DNA of 64,000 nucleotides. Source: Apium graveolens (Eukaryota > Streptophyta > Magnoliopsida > Apiales > Apiaceae). Each line of letters opens with the position of its first letter. Position 1 is the stretch's first letter. Shown piece by piece: positions 57,296 through 64,000 of this stretch. The notes below the pieces were generated by a model that did no database searches, was not told where the DNA came from, and saw only the letters and a program-made list of their open reading frames with translations. Where the stretch lies: positions 92,739,671 to 92,803,670 of the forward strand of contig NC_133653.1 in NCBI RefSeq assembly GCF_009905375.1, written 5' to 3'. The translations under genes and the position numbers were made by a program.

Positions 57296-60200
57296 TGTAA
57301 TAACCCCAAAAATTTTGAACTTTTTGTAACCCTTATGAATAGTGATTTTGCTGATTATGCTGAATAAGAAAACTTTTCATGCCACACTTTGTAGAGGTTC
57401 TTTTATTGTTATTCTGAGATCTTATTAGTACTCTATATGGTATATAAGTGTATGTAAAGATCGTCAGAATCCAAATTCGAATACTTTGATTTTTCCCGAA
57501 AATCCACCAGATACCGAAAGAATTGAGTATAAGGTAACAGGATAAAAAGGATTTAAATACAAGGATTATAAGAGAGGATCATAAAAGGAATATAATATAT
57601 TGAGAAAGGTTAAGGGAACCCAAGTAATAAGATCCCGGGTATGATTCCTCAAACGATAAACGAGAACGAAAGTTAAGCGAACCGTATAACAGATCAGCGG
57701 TCATTAGCCAAGTAATTAGGAGTTAATCAAAGAGGTTAGTGGATGATGATGTCATCACACCAACAAGAGGAAGACAAGTGTAACAAGATGACATAAGAAT
57801 GATGACCTAAGCATGACAAAAAGGAAGTGTGTTGTTGGTTGATTCTTGGCCATGCAAAAGTTACCATGGTAAAAAGTAATTAACAAACAAAGGAAGCAAC
57901 CAACCAACAAAATATCACAAACACAAAATGAGAAGTTGACTCTCCCATTTCAAGAAGAAAGCTCTCGGCCTTCCTTCATTTTGAAGGAGAAAAAAATCAA
58001 AATCCAAGATCCAAGCATTGTTAAATCGTGAGGTAATTATTCAAGGTTCCTTGTACATAGATATAGCTATCCTATGAATCTAAGCTTCCATTTCCTTCAC
58101 AATCTCTTCCAATAATTCATGGAAGAAGAGGGTGAATAGTGTTTTCAAGATCTTAAAAATTTTGATCTTGTGTTTTTGTTTAGATATAGCTTTTGTAAGG
58201 ATTTTCAAGGGTGATTCCAAGCTCCTTAGTTACTTCTACTCACCAAGGAAGGTATAATCTAATACCCTAGCCCTACTTTTGTGTATTTAGAGTTTTTATG
58301 TTTGGTATGGTTCATGAGAAGCATGATTCTTGTATACTTAGAGTGTGGTTTGAGTTGTAATGAGTTTAAAGTTGTAAATCTTGATTATTGGTTAATGAAC
58401 TTAAGTATAGCTTTTAGTTCATGATTGAGAGTAGTATAAATTGGAAATCTTGAGATGTTGGGGCTGTTGTTATAAATTATGGATGGAGTTTGGTTGTAGT
58501 AATGATTGTGGGTTGATTGTGGATTGATTTGGAGTGGAATAAATTTGGTAATCGCGTAAACATAGTCGTCGTAATGCCCGATTTACCTTAGACTGCTTTT
58601 GTTCTTAACATCATGACCCGTGAACTCACTATTAGGTTTTGACCATTGCCATGATTAGATAGTTCATGTTACGAGCTTCGTTTTGATATGTGGTTCGCTT
58701 GAATCCGATGTACGGTTTTGGAGAAATGGCCGTTTTAAGTAACGGTGTTTCGTAAATGAACCATTACCCCTCGCCTTACCTTGAAACCTTGGTTAAGGCC
58801 CTTAAATGACTAATTGGAGTATAAAACAATTATTTAAAGTGGATTAGGCAGTTGGTAGAGTACTCGCGAAAGAATCGCCTTAAAATTCTTAATGGTTAAT
58901 TTATTAAAAATGGTGGAGCCGAGGGTACTCGAGCGACTTAAGTGAATCGTTAAGCGCAAAAGCGAACGTTAGGGTCTAATTGGTTAAAGTATAGATTCTT
59001 AAGCGACTTTGGTTTAATTCCAACTCATATGTTGTTTATAGGTTACCAGACTCGTCTCAAGCCTTTTACCACCCCCAGTCGCTCAGGCAAGTTTTCTACC
59101 CGTTATACTGTTGTTGTGATGTAAATATATGTATATGCATTATCTTGTGATAAGTGCATGATTGTTATTAGCAAATTTTACGATATATTGGAGCATGCTG
59201 ATATGGTATATATGCATGTCTGTTTCATAATCTTGATATCTAATTGTTGATTCAAATTCTTATAAGTTGCAAAATACATATGCTAGAGATAAGCAGTAGT
59301 TGCGTATATCTTTAGTATAGGGGACCCAAAGGTGAACATTTTCTAACCCGAGAGTCGATGTTCCCGAGTATAATATATATATATTGATATAATTTTCAAA
59401 ACTATTAATCGAATAAGGTTTATTCGATAACTTTATTTTATTTAATGAATATTATTTTGAATATTCATTCGAGGACTTATGACTCCGCTTACTTTATTTA
59501 ATGAATATTCATTCAAGGACTTATGACTCCGCTTATTTTATTAAATAATATTCTTTATTTTATTAAAGAATAATGTTTCAAGAATCAAACTTATTTTCGA
59601 TTATTCAAATAAAGATCGTACTTTCGTATAAGTATATCTTTGGTTATTTATTATTCATTTCAAGTATGAGTCTTAAAACTTCTACTTCAATTATTTTTAT
59701 AGAGATTATCCTTTATGGGAATATTGTTTAAATAATAATATTCAGATATTCTCCAACATATCGGGATTGATTTATTTTATTAAATCAGCATTACTCCAAA
59801 CATTCTTAAAAATGTTTTCGAGTCTTCAAAATGATTTTTAAAGTTAGAGCGGATCCCAAAACTCATTTTTATATTTAAGATCTTCCTTTCAAAGGGGATT
59901 TAAATACACGCTCAAAACCTGAGGAACCCGGCTCTGTGGTGTATTTTATATTCGCAATAAGGTTGCTGTTTTGAGAAAACATTTGTGATTACTTGCCCAA
60001 TGTTAGGGAAGTAAGTCCATATATTTGAGTCGGTATAAGCAACATGGGCTCAGTGGGCGTCCATGAAAGTGTAAGTGGCTCAGTGGGAGTCCATCAATGC
60101 GTAAGTGGCTGAGTGGCAGTCCAGGATAGGTCTTAATGCGGCCTGGGTGATGACCAGTGGGGAATTCGTCCATCTACTAGTAGAAAAAGTTATTTATTGA

Positions 60201-61309
60201 TATATTTGCCTCATCAACAAGATATCAGGTTTATGCTAAGGTTTTCTCCTTTCTAAATTCAATGGATATTGTAACTCTGTTTATAATTTTCATAACAGAG
60301 GTTTTCAAGGAGTGTATGAAATGTATATATATAGGTGTATATATATATCGGGACTTAATCAAGTATCTCGTAACTTCATTATTTTATAATGATATTTCAA
60401 AGATTGAATCTATCGAAGTCTTTCCTTGTAGTCTCATCTATGTGATGAACTTTTGAAACTGATTATACCTTGAACGGTGGTAGTTCAAGTAGTATTCGGA
60501 AAAGATATAAGTATATTGGAGTATCTTGTATCTTGTATCTTCATCTTTTCAACTTATATCTGGTTAATGATTATCTTACGCATGACAAAGATTTTCACAA
60601 AAACGTTGAGACAAGGTTAGATATATGAGATCACCTTGCAACGATATTTTTATACAGTTATACACTGGAAATCTGTGTATAATATGCATGGAAGAGGACT
60701 TCCAAGATTTTGAAAAGTATATATACATATATACTGAATATTTTGCAACTTGGTCACGATAAGATATCAAACTTGGTTCATTTCTTCTTGACCAAGACTT
60801 TCATGAGTACTATGAGAATGCTCATATATTCATAATTATTATACATATTATTTCGGTGGGCTTGTTGCTCACCCTTGCTTTCTTATTTCATCACGCAACA
60901 ACAGATAGACAAGATGAACAGGATCAAGCTCCTAATTCGCGAGCGGATAGGAAACGTTCCGCAGTTTCCTGTAGGCGTTGATGTCGTTGTAGCTGGGGTA
61001 GGGTCTACCAATAGGCTAGGCTTTCAACTTTTGATGTACCAGACTTATGTATATTTATGAATTGTAATAATGTCAAGGAAATGTAAATTTATTCAGAAAC
61101 CATTTTGTGGTATAATGACTTATAATTGTGGAATAAAATGACTTGTGTTATTGTTTGGTATTCATCTCTGAGACTATAACTTGTGGTGTGTGTGTATATC
61201 GTGGGGTCACAGTACGCAGTAGTTGGTTGATTGTTAAGATTCAGTATCGTTAAGGGAAATGGAACTCGTGACAACCCGGATCCCCGACCCCGGATTTGGG
61301 GGTGTTACA
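57296..61309 (+). mobile_element. 3' LTR of the Tekay element
   Basis: Same termini as the 5' LTR. It differs by scattered substitutions and a few indels: one tandem-repeat unit is truncated near 59500, and around 59270-59310 it has extra sequence (TACATATGCTAGAG) missing from the 5' LTR, which is present in the 29872-34043 LTR. The small ORF (60914-61060) is intact. Followed by TSD ATACC. Confidence 0.94.
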
Positions 61310-62276
61310 ATACCATAATCCCAGATTCATGGTGCCTTTGAGATACTTAAAAATTCTTTTCACAACTAACAGATGAGGTTCTCTAGGATCAGCTTGGAAC
61401 CTTGCACATAGACAGGTAGCATACATGATATCAGGTCTACTAGCAGTCAGATATAGGAGTGATCCAATCATACCTCTGTAGTTTGTTATATCTATCGAAG
61501 AACCAGTATTTAAATCTAACTTGGTTCTAGTGACCTTGGGAGTTGATGCAGTTGAGCAGTCTTGCATTCCAAATTTTTTGAGTAGAATCCTGGTGTATTT
61601 GGATTTATTTATGAAGATTCCTGCATCAGTCTGTTTAACTTATAACCCCTGAAAATAACTCAGTTCTCCTATCATACTCATTTGATACCTGGACTGCATT
61701 AGCTATGCAAATCTCTCATATAATTTATCATTAGTAGATCCAAAAATGATATCATCAACATATATCTATACTAATACCATGGTATTTATAAGAGAGTTTT
61801 ATCAATTGTACCTCTTGTGAAACCACTCTCTAGCAGAAATAGAGCAAGTGTTTCATACCAGGCCCTTGGATCTTGCTTCAGTCCATAGAGTGCTTTATCC
61901 AGTAAGTAGACATGATCTAGATAGTTTGAACCCTGAAGGCTGTTAAACATAAACTTCCTCTTCGAGTTCTCCATTTAAGAATTCACTCTTCACATCCATT
62001 TGGAACACCTTAAACTTCTTGTGAGCATCATAGGCAAGAAAGATTCTAATTGCCTCAAGCCTTGCAACTAGAGTAAATGTCTCATCATAATCAATGGCTT
62101 CTTGTTGTGAGTAACCCTTTGCAATCAGTCTTGCTTTATTCCTTGTAATAATGCCCTCACTGTCAGTTTTATCCCTGAACACCCACTTTGTACCAACTAC
62201 AATCTGTTCTTTGGTCTTGGCACAAGAGTCCAGACTTTGTTCCTTTCAAATTCATTGAGTTCCTCTTGAATTGCTA
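61310..62276 (-). pseudogene. Copia Y reverse transcriptase and start of RNase H
   Basis: - strand from 62276: EELNEF, then after a frameshift [23 protein letters not shown] (61943-62182), [29 protein letters not shown] (61786-61974), a decayed YVDDIIFG near 61750-61770, then [41 protein letters not shown] and FKYLKGTMNLGLWY (61315-61567), where the Tekay element cuts in. Several frameshifts and stops. Upstream pol is displaced by element Z at 62277. Confidence 0.88.
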
Positions 62277-62882
62277 TGTTAGGTCACACACACTGTAGAG
62301 GGGGGTGAATACAGTGTATAGCACAATCAAATCGAACTTTAATAACTCAAGTAACAGAAAACAAACTTTATTCAAAACAATAAACTCTGTTACAGTATGG
62401 AACTGTCCTCTCTCAGTGATGAACAAATATCACGAGAGCTGCTAGGATTACAATGAATAATCTTCTCGATAATGATAACACTTATAGTGTAAACCCTATG
62501 TCTGTGTTTATATACTACACAGTTACAAGATAATCGCTAATTGATATGGAATATAATTCTGCTTCCTAAAATATATCAATCAGATATCTTTTCTTCCAAG
62601 TATTCTATTCTTCATAGAATTCCTTCTTCATGCATATCTCTTCTTATGTTTGTCTCGATCTTCTCTCCCTGTAAATCAGCTGCCTTCCTTATCTGAACGT
62701 TTCCTTTAAGTCCTGATATTATCTTCTGATAGATATCTCCTGAACCTTAAGTACTGATGACTTAAGTTCTGACTTCAGTATAAGTACTGATTTCAGTTAA
62801 GTACTGATTTATCCTGTTTAAGTAAGATCTAAAAACTAAACATAAATCACATTAGTCATGACATTATCAAATATATCTAACA
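62277..62882 (-). mobile_element. 3' LTR of an X-family copia element Z entering from the right
   Basis: The + strand runs TGTTAGGTCACAC ... ATATCTAACA and is closely similar to 18479-19076. A polypurine tract follows (62883-62893) and then ORF3 C-terminus, so this is a 3' LTR and not a solo LTR: the flanks TGCTA (62272-62276) and ATCTC (62883-62887) do not match. TAAGTNCTGA motifs at about 62700-62825. The TSD partner TGCTA is expected beyond 64000. Confidence 0.88.
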
Positions 62883-64000
62883 ATCTCCCCCAACTTGTAA
62901 ATTAGCATAATATACAAGTTAACAGATATTTGATGATGTCAAAAACATTAAGTACAAATGCATGAGAATTTGACTAGATAACTACAACTTACAGTCCTTA
63001 AAGCTTTACCAACTTTAACTTCTGATAACAACTTCAGTCTGTATTCATATCAGAATTTGAGCAGTTGTAGATCTTGACTTGGCTTCATCTTCTGATCTCT
63101 CTAATGTCAGGAGTTGTTCTGAGATAGTTCTTTAACAAACATCTCTCAGCATATCTGAGTTCATCAATCATCCTCTTTTTAGCATCTTTTAAGTTCTGCA
63201 GAATCTTCACCAGTTTGAAAGATTGCAGCCCTGAGATCATTAATTTTAGCTTTCTTTATGTCCTGATCCAGTCTGATCAAATACGCCTTGTCAGACTCAA
63301 GATTTAATTCCACAGCCTTGTAACCCAGAAAGGTAGTTATAATCTTAGCAGAGTTAGGCTTTATCTCAACAATATCACCCTTGTGATCTCTGTACTTTGG
63401 AAGATATGTGCTGTCAGATTTAACAGAATAAAGCCTTTTCTGTCTCTGAATTTGACTCTTCAAATAGTTTGCAGCACTTTCTGTTATTTTGTCATTCACT
63501 TGAAGTAAGAATAATACATGTTCCAATTCTTCAAAATACTTCAGTGGAATGGCATTTTCCCTTATATGATAAACCCTCTGTCATGAAGTACAACAAAATG
63601 TGTTCTTTCAAGTAGGTATGGTAAACCATATGTACAGATTCTAGTTGATTCAATCTTTCAGGAGTTGCTCCAATACCTGGTTCACTTAAGGAAGTTGGAT
63701 CATTGGTTGTGTTATGTATTCTTCTTTCATCAGCACATCCCAGTTTTATCTCTTGCTTCCTTTCCAGTAACCACTCTTGCTTCAAAACCACTTACAGCAG
63801 TCTTCAAAGGTTGAGTCTGTTTGGCTTTGGTGAATCCTGGTAGGAGTATCTTTGAAGGTTTAACATGAGCAATGTCAGAGGTTTCCTTTGATTTATCTTC
63901 TGATATCAAGTTAACTTGAGCTATGTCAGAGGTTACTTACTTCTTTGAGATATCAGAACTAACTCTATCTTTACTCTGAACAACTTGAGTCATGTCAGAG
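62883..64000 (-). pseudogene. Element Z: polypurine tract, 3' UTR and ORF3 C-terminal part
   Basis: The C-terminal domain at 63179-63526 (SQIQRQKRLYSVKSDS, YRDHKGDIVEIKPN, DKAYLIRLDQ) matches X ORF3 at 19278-19652. Beyond it are the PTSLSEPGIGATPERLN segment (63531-63791) and TSDIAQV-type repeats to the window edge. A frameshift near 63190 and others show that it is also decayed, but it is a separate insertion from X. Confidence 0.8.

Larger units (their letters stand above)
47542..61309 (+). mobile_element. Complete Tekay-clade Ty3/gypsy element, internally degenerate (13.8 kb)
   Basis: 5' LTR 47542-51552, primer-binding site 51557-51569, internal region, polypurine tract 57283-57295, 3' LTR 57296-61309; TSD ATACC (47537-47541 and 61310-61314). 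The chromovirus Tekay/Del assignment comes from the integrase C-terminus with HNVFHVSMLRKY and the chromodomain-like VRVLWQNHNVEESTWE, and from very long LTRs. The LTR pair is similar (8 mismatches in the first roughly 350 positions compared by eye), but gag-pol is full of stops and frameshifts. It interrupts RNase H of copia Y between LWY and P. Confidence 0.95.

Noticed and set aside
62277..62882. Solo LTR interpretation
   Set aside because: The flanking pentamers differ (TGCTA, ATCTC) and a polypurine tract plus ORF3 follow, so it is the 3' LTR of an element extending out of the window.

Overview
This is repeat-dense plant nuclear DNA. Nearly every base belongs to LTR retrotransposons nested in one another, and I found no host protein gene, rRNA or tRNA. 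The kind of organism follows from plant-type Ty1/copia elements (gag with CCHC knuckles, DSG protease, HHCC/DDE integrase, YVDD reverse transcriptase, RNase H, plus a large extra ORF as in the SIRE/Maximus group) and Tekay/Del-type Ty3/gypsy chromoviruses with about 4-kb LTRs. Two intact primer-binding sites match initiator tRNA-Met. A retrotransposon-rich eudicot is likely; I cannot name the species from this window. || Layout. 1-2082: end of a + strand Tekay LTR next to a decayed - strand Tekay fragment. 2083-5929: - strand Tekay solo LTR with target-site duplication (TSD) GTAGT. 5930-10113: a pol-less copia derivative W (- strand: LTR, gag, then ORF3 remnants). 11094-11193: 100 N. 11194-19464 repeats 2830-11093 almost exactly and looks like an unmerged overlap of two contigs, so the real locus is probably about 8.4 kb shorter. 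18479-24165: copia element X (- strand; 3' LTR, ORF3, motif-rich spacer, RNase H remnant). From 24166 rightwards: copia element Y (- strand; 3' LTR 24166-24675), inserted in X and itself split three times. || The three interruptions of Y are: (i) a young, nearly intact SIRE-like copia element on the + strand at 27254-44653 (TSD AGCAT; LTRs differing at 4 sites by eye; gag, pol and a 1501-aa ORF3), whose gag is split by a Tekay solo LTR at 29872-34043 (TSD CTTTC); (ii) a complete but internally ruined Tekay element at 47542-61309 (TSD ATACC) inside Y's RNase H; (iii) an X-family element Z, entering from the right edge with its 3' LTR at 62277-62882, inside Y's reverse transcriptase. || The most interesting signal is that several copia families carry short, family-specific DNA motifs repeated in LTRs, the pol-ORF3 spacer and the linker regions of their own ORFs. 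In the young element this is TCAACGGAT/ATCCGTTGA, found in different reading frames and as inverted hairpin pairs. Each family also encodes a large ORF3 protein of related plan (N-terminal domain, disordered spacers, coiled coil, basic segments). A motif array recognised by an element-encoded protein, as in the VANC/VANDAL anti-silencing system of Arabidopsis, is a testable idea and not shown here.
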